Source: Candidatus Thiodiazotropha sp. (ex Myrtea sp. 'scaly one' KF741663)
GTDB taxonomy: Bacteria; Pseudomonadota; Gammaproteobacteria; Chromatiales; Chromatiaceae
Direction: 5' to 3'
Assembly: GCA_025655555.1 (NCBI GenBank)
Contig: JAHXIQ010000001.1
Span: 806,001-870,000, forward strand
Length of the DNA stretch: 64,000 bases
The stretch's first letter is position 1; the number at the start of each line of letters is the position of its first letter. This document shows positions 1 through 9,213 of this stretch, in pieces. The position numbers were made by a program, and so were the translations under genes. Below the pieces are notes generated by a model. It made no database searches, was not told where the DNA came from, and was given only the letters and a program-made list of their open reading frames with translations.

Positions 1-1
1 C

Positions 2-2368
2 ATACTCACCGGTGACAGCGATGCGGAAGGTGATAGCCTGAGCGTCACCAATCTCACCACGCCAAACAGTGGCACAGTGCTTCTCAACAGCAACGGCACT
101 GTTACCTACACTCATGACGGATCCGAAACCGGCAGCGACAGCTTTACTTACACGGCCTCTGACGGCAGCCTGGATTCCAACGTAGCTACGGTCAATCTAA
201 CAATTACCCCACAGAATGATCCCCCCATTTTTTCAACTGCCGGCGTGGATGCTGATATCCCAATCGGTACAGCTTACACGTTGATCGTCGCGGCCACCGA
301 TGCGGAAAACGATCTACTCACATACACATCGACCGACCTACCCACCTGGCTGAGCTTTACCCCGCAAACCCACACGCTGACCGGCACGCCTACGTGGAAG
401 GAGCTTGCACAACCTTTCACGATCACCCTCTCAGTGGGGGATGGTACTGATACGATTGATAACACCTTCACGTTGACAGTACAGGAACCCAGTGTCATTA
501 CCGATCTAATGGCCTATCGTCTTTTGCAGCAAGCCACCTTCGGACCCACACTGAATGAGATGCAAAATCTACAAACTATCGGATTGACTGCCTGGCTCGA
601 TAATCAGCTGAACATGGCATCAGCTTATGACAGTGGTGCTGATGATTGGAAAACACATCTCGAGCGATGCATAGAGATCGCCATTACGGCAGAACCCGCC
701 ACAAACTGGTACGGCACCGCTGCATTCAACGAAGCCGTTGCGGATGGTAATGCTGATGAATATCAAATGGCTGCTTGGTGGGATAATGTGCTGGGCAATC
801 CGGATGTATCTGTCTCAGTCGGCAATGATCAATTACGTCAGCGTATGGCCTATGCCCTGAGCCAATTACTCGTCACATCACATACAGCAACCCCTTTAAA
901 TCGACGCGGTGAGTCCCTGGCTTATTATTATGACCTCCTGGCCAAAAATGCCTTTGGTAATTTTCGCACACTACTTGGTGAAATAGCCCGCAGCCCCACC
1001 ATGGGGGTATATCTTTCACATCAGGGTAACAAAAAAGCTAATGCAGCAGATGGCACCCGACCTGATGAAAATTTTGCCAGAGAGATTGTGCAGCTTTTCA
1101 CTATCGGCCTTTATGAACTGAACCTTGACGGCAGCCCGAATCGTGACGCTGACAACTCAACCTATCCAGATGCAGGTGGCGATTTAGTCCCAACCTATAG
1201 TCAGACCGATATTGAGGAATTGGCCAAGGTCATGACTGGATGGGACCTGGTTGCCAATAATACATATGGTCGATTGGTCAATCGTGATGGAGATTACACA
1301 CAACAGATGGAGTTTACGTCTACGGAACACGAAGATGAATTGGAGGAAGGCGGGGATGGCAATGTCACCGTCATGGGTAATACCTTCGCACTGAACAGCG
1401 GCAGTGATGGCAGTGGTATGGATGCCGTGATTGACGTTCTGTTCAACCACCCCAACATAGCCCCTTACGTAAGCAAACATTTAATCCAGCGCTTTGTGAC
1501 ATCCAATCCCGATTCAGACTATGTGGCACGTGTAGCCACAGTATTCAATGACAACGGGAACGGCATCAAAGGTGATCTGAAATCGGTAATACGCGCCATC
1601 CTGTTAGACCCTGAGGCACGCGGTGACACCTATTTAACCAATCCTAACTACGGTAAAGCCAAAGAGCCGCTACTTGCTTTAACACACTTTCTCCGTGTCG
1701 CCAACACGTCACCACTGAATGGCTGGACCAGCCAAGGTGGCACCTCTATGGCAAATGTCTATTGGTTGCCAAGTCCAGAAAAATTTCTTGGTCAGGCACC
1801 CATGCGATCACCTTCCGTTTTCAACTTTTATAACCCTGATTTTGTACCCAGTGATAACCACTTTGCTACGAATTCACTCACGGGCCCTGAATACCAGATT
1901 CAGACAGACCAAATGCTGGTGGATTACAGCAACAGACTTCAAACACTGGTGCAGACCTACGAGAAGACAAAAATAGAACAGGTGGACGGAACGGATCCAG
2001 CTACATTCGCAGCCACGAAAACCCATACCAGCCAAAATCTCTTGCTGACGGACTTTACGCCATTAATGCAACTGTTTGAGTTAGCCATGGAGGGGGACAG
2101 TAATGGTGATTTTTCGCAAATACAGAGTACTGTCACGGATGGAGAGGGTGATACTCCTAAGGCCAATGGCATCGATGCCCTCCTGGATCGCCTGAATGTT
2201 GTATTACTGGGCGATACGATGAGCGTTGAATTTCGCGCCGGGCTCAAGCACTACCTCCTGCTCAGCAGTGGTACCAATACGGCTGACAACATCAACGAAG
2301 CACGACTGGTAATACGCGATGCTTACCGCATGATCGCCACATCCAGTCAATTTATGATTCAGAAATAG
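2..2368 (+). CDS. DUF1800 family protein with N-terminal Ig/cadherin-like domains (5' partial)
   Basis: The frame is open from base 2, so the true start lies before the window; a GTG at 77 is the first internal candidate but it sits inside a domain. The visible 788 residues begin with a bacterial Ig/VCBS-type repeat (acidic DSDAEGD segment, then TYTHDGSETGSDSFTYTASDG-like strands). A cadherin-like CADG domain follows at about residues 75-160. A DUF1800 domain fills the rest, with AYRLLQQATFGPT near its start and the conserved NFAREIVQLFTIGLYEL segment. DUF1800 proteins have no settled biochemical role and usually sit next to DUF1501 proteins, as here with an 8-14 base gap. The repeats suggest a surface or periplasmic location (inference). 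The signal peptide, if any, is outside the window. Confidence 0.85.
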   Translation: MLTGDSDAEGDSLSVTNLTTPNSGTVLLNSNGTVTYTHDGSETGSDSFTYTASDGSLDSNVATVNLTITPQNDPPIFSTAGVDADIPIGTAYTLIVAATDAENDLLTYTSTDLPTWLSFTPQTHTLTGTPTWKELAQPFTITLSVGDGTDTIDNTFTLTVQEPSVITDLMAYRLLQQATFGPTLNEMQNLQTIGLTAWLDNQLNMASAYDSGADDWKTHLERCIEIAITAEPATNWYGTAAFNEAVADGNADEYQMAAWWDNVLGNPDVSVSVGNDQLRQRMAYALSQLLVTSHTATPLNRRGESLAYYYDLLAKNAFGNFRTLLGEIARSPTMGVYLSHQGNKKANAADGTRPDENFAREIVQLFTIGLYELNLDGSPNRDADNSTYPDAGGDLVPTYSQTDIEELAKVMTGWDLVANNTYGRLVNRDGDYTQQMEFTSTEHEDELEEGGDGNVTVMGNTFALNSGSDGSGMDAVIDVLFNHPNIAPYVSKHLIQRFVTSNPDSDYVARVATVFNDNGNGIKGDLKSVIRAILLDPEARGDTYLTNPNYGKAKEPLLALTHFLRVANTSPLNGWTSQGGTSMANVYWLPSPEKFLGQAPMRSPSVFNFYNPDFVPSDNHFATNSLTGPEYQIQTDQMLVDYSNRLQTLVQTYEKTKIEQVDGTDPATFAATKTHTSQNLLLTDFTPLMQLFELAMEGDSNGDFSQIQSTVTDGEGDTPKANGIDALLDRLNVVLLGDTMSVEFRAGLKHYLLLSSGTNTADNINEARLVIRDAYRMIATSSQFMIQK

Positions 2369-2382
2369 TTGAGGCCATGACG

Positions 2383-4029
2383 ATGAAAAAATGCAACAAA
2401 TCATACAGCCGTCGTGATTTCCTTAAAGCCCTCGCAGGTGCCGGCGCCATTGGCGCTTTAGGCTCAGCCGGGCAACTGGCATTTATCAAGCAGGCCATGG
2501 CAAATGCACCGGCATTCAGTGACTATAAAGCCCTGGTCTGTATTTTTCTCTACGGAGGAAATGATAGTTTCAATATGTTCGTGCCCACTGCGACACACGG
2601 CGCTTATGCCGCAGTACGTGGCACTTTAGGGGTCAGTAATACCGATCTCGGCTTGCCGACAATTGCAGGCGGGACAGATCTTAACAACGGCAATCTGAGT
2701 CTTGGTGCTTTAAATCCCTATAACGTCGAGCAGACACAGGCCACGGCTTATACCAAGGGGATCTATCCCCTTTCAGGCTCGAACAGTGTCGAACTGGGAG
2801 TCAATGGTGTGATGCCTGAATTGGCGCAGTTAATTACAGATAGCAAGGCTAACATCGTTGCCAATGTAGGCACCCTTGTTAATCCAGTGACACGGAGCGA
2901 AATCTTAGCCCAATCTGCCAACCTGCCACTGTTTCTCTTTGCACATAACCATCAACAACGGGCACTGCAAACCGGTCAGGCAGACAATCTGAACGATGTG
3001 GGTTGGGCTGGGCGCATTGCAGACAATTGGAGCGGCATCAACAACAACAGCACTTTAGGCCTGAACCTATCTTATGCCGGCAACGATCGCATGCTGATTG
3101 GCAACGACACCACGCCACTGGTACTGAAACCGAGTACACCGCCGGTATACAGTGGGATGAAACTCGCCCAAAACAACGTACATGATGACCGCCGCGCCTT
3201 ATTCAAAGCACTGGCGGAAATTCAGGGCAGTGGACCCAATGTAACCTTTGGCGCTACCAACACCTTTAATACTGCAGACCCCTTCATGGATCTCTACAGC
3301 CGTATGCAGATAAAATCCATGGACACTTTCGATGCACTCTATAATACATGGGTCAACAATCCTGCGAGCTATACTTCCACCGGTTCTTATGGTGAACCAC
3401 TTTTCAGTGTACCTAGCAATAGTGATCTCGGGTTTACCGATGACATCAAAGGCAGTCTTATCGGTCAACTAAGTGCCGTTGCCAACATGATCGATCTGAG
3501 CGCCAACAACGTGGACAGTTTAACCGGATTCAACCGCCAGATTTTCTTTGTCCAATTGGGTGGCTTCGATACCCACAGCAGCCAATTGAATACCCATCCA
3601 CTGTTGTTGCGCGAACTCAGCCTGGCCCTATGGAAATTCCAAAAAGCCCTGGAAGAAAAAGGACATGCCAACAAGGTAACCACCTTCACCATGTCAGACT
3701 TTGGACGTACAGTGAGCAACAACGGCAGCGGTACCGACCATGCATGGGGCGCTCATCACATCGTCATGGGCGGTGATGGACTCGGCAGTGCCGGTAATCT
3801 TGATGGGGGCAGAATGCTAGGAAGTTTGCCAGACCTCTCCTTGGGTGGCACAGATGACTACAGCGGCAAGGGACGCATTATTCCCACCCTGGCCCAAGAC
3901 CAGCTAAACGCATCCCTGTGTAACTGGTTTGGTGTGGATACGACCCTGATGCCAAACATCTTTCCGAACCTGGTGAACTTTCAAACAGGTGGCGGCATCG
4001 ATTCTGCCTATCTCAACCTTTTCACCTGA
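2383..4029 (+). CDS. DUF1501 family protein, Tat-exported
   Basis: This protein of about 548 residues opens with a twin-arginine signal (SRRDFLKALAGAGAIGALG) ending near QAMANA, so folded export by Tat is predicted. DUF1501 hallmarks are visible: FLYGGNDSFNMFVP after the signal, LGGFDTH in the middle, and MSDFGRT followed by GTDHAWG near the C-terminus. The family is related in fold to sulfatase/alkaline-phosphatase-like enzymes, but no substrate is established. It lies immediately downstream of the DUF1800 gene and is probably co-transcribed. ATG 2377 is possible, but GAGG at 2371-2374 is only two bases from it, whereas ATG 2383 is eight bases away and was chosen. Confidence 0.87.
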   Translation: MKKCNKSYSRRDFLKALAGAGAIGALGSAGQLAFIKQAMANAPAFSDYKALVCIFLYGGNDSFNMFVPTATHGAYAAVRGTLGVSNTDLGLPTIAGGTDLNNGNLSLGALNPYNVEQTQATAYTKGIYPLSGSNSVELGVNGVMPELAQLITDSKANIVANVGTLVNPVTRSEILAQSANLPLFLFAHNHQQRALQTGQADNLNDVGWAGRIADNWSGINNNSTLGLNLSYAGNDRMLIGNDTTPLVLKPSTPPVYSGMKLAQNNVHDDRRALFKALAEIQGSGPNVTFGATNTFNTADPFMDLYSRMQIKSMDTFDALYNTWVNNPASYTSTGSYGEPLFSVPSNSDLGFTDDIKGSLIGQLSAVANMIDLSANNVDSLTGFNRQIFFVQLGGFDTHSSQLNTHPLLLRELSLALWKFQKALEEKGHANKVTTFTMSDFGRTVSNNGSGTDHAWGAHHIVMGGDGLGSAGNLDGGRMLGSLPDLSLGGTDDYSGKGRIIPTLAQDQLNASLCNWFGVDTTLMPNIFPNLVNFQTGGGIDSAYLNLFT

Positions 4030-4059
4030 TAAGAGATCATATCAGTTTGATGCATTGCC

Positions 4060-4078
4060 TAGGGCCTGTTAACAGGCC
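4060..4078. repeat. Palindromic copy of a small intergenic repeat (GGCCTGTTAACAGGCC)
   Basis: Bases 4063-4078 form a perfect 16-bp palindrome between two convergent genes. The 15-mer TAGGGCCTGTTAACA at 4060-4074 recurs exactly at 22992-23006. A 13-mer version, AGGCCTGTTAACA, is at 47101-47113. All three copies are just outside gene ends. Function unknown; it could be a protein-binding site or a trace of a small dispersed repeat. Confidence 0.6.
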
Positions 4079-4111
4079 TTAAGCTGATCTTCTAAAAAAA
4101 CTTATAACAGA

Positions 4112-7100
4112 CTACTGTTCAGCTTCCGTGTGTTTTCTTAGCAATGACACGCCTGTAACTCTTCTAATCTGACGACGCATGAATGCCGACGTCTGTTCAC
4201 CCAACACAAGTAAGCAGGGTGTCAGCACCAGGGTCAGGATGGTGGCGAATGAAAGCCCGCCGGCAATGGCACTCGCCAGCTGAGTCCACCACTGGGTAGA
4301 GGGTGCACCAAAGCTTATTGTCCGGTTGATGATATCGATATTCATCGCCAACACCATGGGCATCAATCCTAACACCGTTGTGAATGCGGTCAGGAATACC
4401 GGGCGAAGACGACGACGCCCTGTTTCCAACGCCGCAGCGATTGTATCGAGCCCATCCTTACGTTTACGGTTATAGGTATCGATTAGCACGATGTTGTTAT
4501 TCACCACGATACCGGCCAGTGCAATAATCCCCAGGCCCACCATTACAACACCGAAGGGTTGAGCTGTAACCAGCAAACCCAACAAGACACCTGCAGTAGA
4601 AAAGACGATGGCAGAAAGCACCAGAAAAGCCTGATAGATGGAGTTGAACTGAGTCACCAGGACCAGTCCCATAAGGAAAATTGCACTGATGAATGCACCG
4701 ATCAGAAACTCCATCGCTTCACGTTGATCCTCATCCTCGCCTTTAAAACTGATCGATACCTCCGAATCCAATCCGGCTTCATCAATGGCTGCCTGGAGAC
4801 CTTTCAATTGACTGTCAGGTAAGAGACCTTCAGCGACATCAGCCTGAAGCGTGATCACACGTTTTGCATCCACACGGGTTAGGGTGCCGCTTTTTGGCGC
4901 AGGTTTAACGGTGACAAAGTTACTGATCGGCACCATGCCTTTGGCTGTGGACACACGCAGCTGATCCAGTTGCCCAAGATTGCGTTCGCTGTAGGGAAAA
5001 CGAACCCGGATATCCACCTCGTCATCAGTGTCATCGGGGCGATAGTCTGTCAGCTTGATCCCGTTAGTGATCATTTGAACCGCATTGCCCAACATGGCCA
5101 CATCGGCACCATAGCGGGCGGCGAGTTCACGATTCACTTCAAGACGCCACTCAATGCCAGGGAGCGGACGGTCGTCTTCAACATCCACATAACCGCCCTG
5201 CTCACTCATTAGACTTCGTGCCTTTGCCACTGCAGCGGGTGCGAGAGAAAAATCACGGGCACTGAACTCTATCTGGATCGGTTTGCCACCTGACGGCCCG
5301 TCTTCCGCTTTGCGGAACTCCAGTTGAATGCCGGGGATATCGGCTGTGCGCTGGCGCATTTCATGCAGAATATCCACCGCCGGACGGCGCTTGTCCCAAT
5401 CGATAAACTCAAGCTGGATAGTACCGATCACATCCTCTGCGACATTCTGACCGCTTGGGCTATTGAATGACCGGGCATAGACTGCCTGCAACTCCGCCAT
5501 ATCCAGCACCCGTTCTTCCACTTGGCGTACGATGGCATCCTTTTCATAAACTGAAAGATCTCCCCGCGCATGTACCTGCACCAAGGCAAACTCCGGTTCC
5601 ACATCGGGGAAAAATTCCATCCCCTTACCCAACCCGATATAGGCCATATATGCACCGATCATTGCCATGATCGCGACCAACAGCGTCTTGCCCGGATGGT
5701 GTAACAGCTTACCCAGGATCCTCGTGTAATACTGCGTCACAGAGCCATCAGTCAATTCTTCAGAGATTCTCCTTTGTCTTGTCATTGTACCGCCGAGTAC
5801 GGGTACAAAGACCAATGCCATGGAGAGTGAAGCCGACAGTGCGATGATCACGGTGATCGGCAGAAACTTCATGAACTCGCCCACCATACCGGGCCAGAAA
5901 AGCAGCGGCATGAAAACCGCAAGTGTCGTTATAGTTGAAGCGGCAATCGGCCACGACATACGTTTGGCGGCGGATGCATAGGCGCTTGCAGGATTGTGCC
6001 CTTCATGCATCCGACGGTCGGCCAGCTCGGTAACCACAATGGCTCCATCCACCAGCATACCGACTACCAGAATCAGACTGAAAAGCACCACGATATTGAG
6101 CGTATATCCCATGGCATCAAGAACCAGGATGGCAGCCAGAAACGATCCCGGTATCGCCAACCCCACAAGAATCGCAGAACGAGGACCCAGCGCTGCAATG
6201 ATAACAATCATGACCAGAATGATGGCTGATAGAATATTGTTCTGAAGGTCTCCCAGAATCTCTCGAATCTGGTCAGACTTATCCTGCATATAGGCCACAT
6301 CCAAACCGGTTGGCCAATGCACCTGTTCAACTTCGACCACTTCACGAACTTGGGCAATGGTATCGATGATATTTGCACCTACCCGTTTTTTGACTTCCAG
6401 TGTCACTGCCGGGTGACCACCCACCCGGGCAAAGCTCTGCGGATCTTTGAACCCCCTGCGAACGGTGGCAACCTCACCGAATGTCACCACACGGTTGCCA
6501 TCCACCTTGACCGGCATGTTCAGCACATCATCCAAGTCCTCGATAACACCCGGCACTTTGAGCACCAAACGGCCAGCACCCGTATCCATCGCACCAGCCG
6601 CAACCAACATATTGTTGTTATTGACCAGAGAGAAGAGCTCCTGATACTGAACCCCATAGGTCTCCATTACTGCCGGATCGACCACCACCTCAAGCAACGC
6701 TTCGCGATCACCGCCAATGACAGCTTCCAACACACCGGGTAAAGCCTCAATTCGATCCTGAAGATCACGTGCGATGGTTACCAGACTTCGCTCAGGAATT
6801 GGACCAGATAAAGAGATTGTTAAAACAGGAAAGAGTGCCACATTGACCTCTACCACCTCGGGCTCATCCGTTGCTTCAGGTAGCTTGACCTTGGCCAGGT
6901 CAACTTTCTCCCTCACATCGGTCAGGGCCTGGTTACTGTCGAAGCCAGCACTGAACTCGAGCTGGACCGAAGCATGACCCTCACCGCCGGTACTTTTCAT
7001 CTCTTTCAGGCCTTCAATCGACTGCAGTTCTTTCTCCATCGGCTTTATGAGGAGCCGTTCAGCATCCTCAGGAGAGATCCCGTCATGGGTCATGGAGACA

Positions 7101-7240
7101 TAGATGATCGGTATGGCGATATCGGGCTCAGACTCCTTGGGAATCGAGAGATAGGCCATTGCTCCCGTAATCAGTACGAAGAGCAGGGTCAGCAATACCG
7201 TACGACTGCGAGAAAAAGCAATATCGATAATGGCATTCAT
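4112..7240 (-). CDS. RND efflux permease, AcrB-like (HAE1 type)
   Basis: The product (1042 residues) has normal length for an inner-membrane RND drug/proton antiporter. It shows the N-terminal helix, the porter-domain start SIPKESEPDIAIP, and a second half that repeats the fold. The TM4 proton-relay segment reads LVVGMLVDGAIVVTE, so only one of AcrB's two adjacent aspartates (D407/D408) is kept and the second is Gly. The start codon lies three bases after the stop of the adaptor gene (TGA-ACA-ATG), which implies translational coupling. With the adaptor and the TetR gene upstream it forms a three-gene efflux operon. No outer-membrane TolC-type gene is adjacent. Substrates cannot be read from sequence. 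Confidence 0.92.
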   Translation of the reverse strand: MNAIIDIAFSRSRTVLLTLLFVLITGAMAYLSIPKESEPDIAIPIIYVSMTHDGISPEDAERLLIKPMEKELQSIEGLKEMKSTGGEGHASVQLEFSAGFDSNQALTDVREKVDLAKVKLPEATDEPEVVEVNVALFPVLTISLSGPIPERSLVTIARDLQDRIEALPGVLEAVIGGDREALLEVVVDPAVMETYGVQYQELFSLVNNNNMLVAAGAMDTGAGRLVLKVPGVIEDLDDVLNMPVKVDGNRVVTFGEVATVRRGFKDPQSFARVGGHPAVTLEVKKRVGANIIDTIAQVREVVEVEQVHWPTGLDVAYMQDKSDQIREILGDLQNNILSAIILVMIVIIAALGPRSAILVGLAIPGSFLAAILVLDAMGYTLNIVVLFSLILVVGMLVDGAIVVTELADRRMHEGHNPASAYASAAKRMSWPIAASTITTLAVFMPLLFWPGMVGEFMKFLPITVIIALSASLSMALVFVPVLGGTMTRQRRISEELTDGSVTQYYTRILGKLLHHPGKTLLVAIMAMIGAYMAYIGLGKGMEFFPDVEPEFALVQVHARGDLSVYEKDAIVRQVEERVLDMAELQAVYARSFNSPSGQNVAEDVIGTIQLEFIDWDKRRPAVDILHEMRQRTADIPGIQLEFRKAEDGPSGGKPIQIEFSARDFSLAPAAVAKARSLMSEQGGYVDVEDDRPLPGIEWRLEVNRELAARYGADVAMLGNAVQMITNGIKLTDYRPDDTDDEVDIRVRFPYSERNLGQLDQLRVSTAKGMVPISNFVTVKPAPKSGTLTRVDAKRVITLQADVAEGLLPDSQLKGLQAAIDEAGLDSEVSISFKGEDEDQREAMEFLIGAFISAIFLMGLVLVTQFNSIYQAFLVLSAIVFSTAGVLLGLLVTAQPFGVVMVGLGIIALAGIVVNNNIVLIDTYNRKRKDGLDTIAAALETGRRRLRPVFLTAFTTVLGLMPMVLAMNIDIINRTISFGAPSTQWWTQLASAIAGGLSFATILTLVLTPCLLVLGEQTSAFMRRQIRRVTGVSLLRKHTEAEQ

Positions 7241-7243
7241 TGT

Positions 7244-8311
7244 TCAGCCTCGTGAGGCAGGAATAGCAATCACCGCTTCACCCGTACTGACGAAACCCTG
7301 TCCCTGGGTAATCACCTTCAGTTGCTGAGGCAGACCTGAGACCCAAACCCCATCCGCCTCGGTACGCACCAGCTTAATGGGATGAAAATGCACCAGCCCG
7401 TCGTCACTCACGCTCTTGACACCCACCTCACCTTTATCGCTCAACGACAATACAGCGGGAGAGAGAAAGTGAGCGGCCTCTTGACCGATGGCGATACGAA
7501 TTTCAGCACTGACACCCGCATTCAGCAGGCCATCCGTGTTCGGTACTTCGGCTTCCATGCGGAAACTATGAGTCTCAGCATCTCCCAGCCGGGAGATATA
7601 GGTCACCACACCTTGCGCCTCACGGCCATCAAGTAACCTGACATTAATACGTTGCCCCAGACTAAGCTCTCCTGCACTCTGCTGAGAGACCTGTCCCACA
7701 GCTTTAAGGACAGATTCATCAACCATCAGGGTAACGGGATCACCCCGCTCAAGATGGCTCCCCAACTCCACATATCGTGCTTCGAGCACACTATCGAACG
7801 GCGCCTTGATACGGATGTAATCGAGTTCCAATCGGGCCATTTTCAGATCGGCCTCAGCTGCCGCGAGTGCCGCCTCGGCAGCTTTCAGACGGGTCTCAGA
7901 CTGTAACCCTTTCTTTTGCAGTTTTCGCGCACCTGCAACCTCGAGCTTCTGGTTGCTCACTTCTGCCTTGGCACGATCGATCTGAGCCTGGCGATCTTCC
8001 ACCGCCAGCTCTACAACCGGCGTATCCGCTTTAACCCGTTCGCCTTTATTGACAGGCAACCTGACTACCCGTGAAGTGGTCTGAGCCCTGACCTCGACCT
8101 TTCGAAGGGGTTCCAGTTCACCCTGAACCACAATCTCTCGAGTAATCTCTTCAGCCGTCACATCGATGACCTTAACCTTCATCAACTGAACCGCTTCAGG
8201 GCCGCTATCGACATCGGCATCTGGCCCAGGAACACTGGCAATGGCGCCACTCAGCATCCAGAGCACAACACCAAGTAGCAAGCCTAATGAAAGATAGGCG
8301 GAGCTTTTCAT
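7244..8311 (-). CDS. RND efflux periplasmic adaptor (membrane fusion protein)
   Basis: The product (356 residues) links the RND pump to an outer-membrane channel. It has an N-terminal hydrophobic anchor (LGLLLGVVLWMLSG), a lipoyl/barrel-sandwich half (VEVRAQTTSRVVRLPVNKG), a coiled-coil hairpin around residues 95-140, and a beta-barrel domain. The longest frame begins at 8356, but ATG 8311 has a strong GGAGGT Shine-Dalgarno six bases upstream and a sensible membrane anchor, so that start was chosen. It lies 63 bases downstream of the TetR gene and 3 bases upstream of the pump gene on the same strand. Confidence 0.9.
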   Translation of the reverse strand: MKSSAYLSLGLLLGVVLWMLSGAIASVPGPDADVDSGPEAVQLMKVKVIDVTAEEITREIVVQGELEPLRKVEVRAQTTSRVVRLPVNKGERVKADTPVVELAVEDRQAQIDRAKAEVSNQKLEVAGARKLQKKGLQSETRLKAAEAALAAAEADLKMARLELDYIRIKAPFDSVLEARYVELGSHLERGDPVTLMVDESVLKAVGQVSQQSAGELSLGQRINVRLLDGREAQGVVTYISRLGDAETHSFRMEAEVPNTDGLLNAGVSAEIRIAIGQEAAHFLSPAVLSLSDKGEVGVKSVSDDGLVHFHPIKLVRTEADGVWVSGLPQQLKVITQGQGFVSTGEAVIAIPASRG

Positions 8312-8374
8312 CGCAACCTCCAAATAACCTTTTCCCTTTTTTTGACTGACGATCATTAAAAAGAAAAATTTTTT

Positions 8375-9004
8375 TCAAACTCGTCCGACAAGTCCCGCCA
8401 TCATAAATTCAGTGACGGATTCGATAATCTGCTCTTCATCACCATGCGCACACCAATCCTTACCTGCCCAGAGCATATCAACGGCGCCATTGAAGCAGGC
8501 ATGCATACCGATGCTGATCTGCCCAAGCGGTCGATTTTCGATTTGCCCTCTATCCATGGCTGAAAGCAGCAACGGATCACCCCATTCTCCAAACGCTTTG
8601 TCCAACTCAAGAAATGAGGCATGCCACGACTCGTCTGCCCGCTCCTTAAAATCGATACGATTGCAGTATTCGACAATATAGCGGTACTCCTTACGCTCTA
8701 GGTGATAACGGAATGCAAACTCAAATATCCGCCGAAAGCCTGCCAGAATATCATCTGCCTCCACCACGGCATCCTGCAGATGGAGAAGCAGACCGCTGTA
8801 AAAACGCATCATCAATCGGAACAACAGTTCATCTTTGCTGGCAAAGTGCTTATAAACGGTTCCCTTGCCGATCTCTGCCTCATTGGCAATCTGCTCGATC
8901 GTCACCGATTCCCAATTGGGGTGAGATAAGAGGGCCAATGCTCCGTCCAGGATATCCTCTTCCCTGTGCTTAAATACGCGCTGTTTTCTGTCTACTCTTG
9001 CCAC
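8375..9004 (-). CDS. TetR/AcrR family repressor of the efflux operon
   Basis: The product (209 residues) has a TetR-type N-terminal helix-turn-helix: SVTIEQIANEAEIGKGTVYKHF with KDELLFRLM following. The C-terminal ligand domain is poorly conserved, as usual. It is the first gene of a minus-strand operon with the adaptor and RND pump, so it probably represses its own operon. Two near-identical palindromes at 9021-9051, directly upstream of the start, are the likely operators. They also lie in front of the divergent MFS gene, so one repressor may control both pumps (inference). Confidence 0.9.
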   Translation of the reverse strand: MARVDRKQRVFKHREEDILDGALALLSHPNWESVTIEQIANEAEIGKGTVYKHFASKDELLFRLMMRFYSGLLLHLQDAVVEADDILAGFRRIFEFAFRYHLERKEYRYIVEYCNRIDFKERADESWHASFLELDKAFGEWGDPLLLSAMDRGQIENRPLGQISIGMHACFNGAVDMLWAGKDWCAHGDEEQIIESVTEFMMAGLVGRV

Positions 9005-9020
9005 GAAAAACCCACATTAA

Positions 9021-9051
9021 TGACCAACAGTCATATTATGACCAATAGTCA
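9021..9051. promoter_or_regulatory. Tandem palindromic operators for the TetR repressor
   Basis: Two 13-bp sites, TGACCAACAGTCA (9021-9033) and TGACCAATAGTCA (9039-9051), share the inverted repeat TGAC-N5-GTCA. Their starts are 18 bp apart. The second extends to ATT-a-TGAC...GTCA-c-AAT. A minus-strand -10-like hexamer CATAAT lies between them, so binding would cover the tetR-efflux promoter. They are 17 bp upstream of the TetR start. Confidence 0.65.
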
Positions 9052-9213
9052 CAATAATACAAGGAGATATTGGAATGGCACACTCAAAACCAGGATAAAG
9101 CCAATATACAAACAATCTCTTACTGCGATTTTGAACTCTAAAAATATTAGGCGAGTATGCCAATCACCAAAGTTTATGGAACAATGCATACACGCCCGCT
9201 AATTCATCTCAAA

